A DNA stretch of 5,941 bases from Bacteroidales bacterium UBA2861 (lineage in GTDB: Bacteria > Bacteroidota > Bacteroidia > Bacteroidales > UBA932): the NCBI GenBank assembly GCA_002350615.1, contig DEFD01000017.1, forward strand, positions 3,880 to 9,820, read 5' to 3'. Position 1 is the first letter of the stretch; each line of letters begins with the position of its first letter. Of the stretch, positions 5,930-5,941 are shown piece after piece. The notes under the pieces were generated by a model. That model was given only the letters and a program-made list of their open reading frames with translations. It was not told where the DNA came from and did not search any database. Made by a program: the position numbers and the translations under genes.

Positions 5930-5941
5930 CATAAAATCTTG

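Noticed and set aside
5925..5932. ATGTACAT, an 8-base perfect palindrome upstream of pcrA, as an operator.
   Set aside because: It is too short and AT-rich to separate from chance, and it overlaps the TACATTTG box, which explains most of its bases.

Overview
The window looks like a chromosomal housekeeping segment from a member of the Bacteroidales (phylum Bacteroidota), probably a lineage with moderately high GC. I infer this from four things. The RecG tail, S9 peptidase and 6-pyruvoyl-tetrahydropterin-synthase-like (PTPS-like) protein resemble Bacteroides-type homologues. No start codon that I accept has a convincing Shine-Dalgarno sequence. TAnnTTTG motifs, the -7 box of Bacteroidota primary-sigma promoters, lie just before two genes. 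TTA, CTA and TCA codons appear to be rare. I cannot name the genus. No mobile element, CRISPR array, tRNA or rRNA is visible, and no gap between genes exceeds 45 bases.

Layout. On the + strand, the last 67 codons of recG (branch-migration helicase) run to base 204. After 3 bases comes a complete gene for a membrane-anchored serine peptidase of family S9 (DPP5/acylaminoacyl-peptidase type, 756 residues, intact Ser-Asp-His triad). A short hairpin lies in the 39-base convergent gap that follows. On the - strand, read from the right edge inward, are pcrA/uvrD (810 residues, all SF1A motifs), folE (GTP cyclohydrolase I, 196 residues) and a PTPS/QueD-family gene (117 residues). The gaps between them are 17 and 3 bases, so they probably form one transcription unit.

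How the genes work together. FolE makes 7,8-dihydroneopterin triphosphate, the substrate of the PTPS family, and the two genes are nearly contiguous, so they almost certainly act in one pterin pathway. The main point of interest is that the PTPS-like protein lacks the Cys expected four residues before the HGH zinc motif. It has Ser24 there, followed by Glu25 in an ExxHGH arrangement. That arrangement recalls the PTPS-III class, which cleaves dihydroneopterin triphosphate to 6-hydroxymethyl-dihydropterin and bypasses FolB in folate synthesis. The enzyme may therefore be a folate-branch enzyme and not a queuosine QueD. This is inference and needs testing.

A second point is that the TAnnTTTG boxes before pcrA and folE end only 6 and 7 bases before the ATG. 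If they are functional, the transcripts would be leaderless or nearly so, and folE plus the PTPS gene would have their own promoter. I found no wholly new system here.
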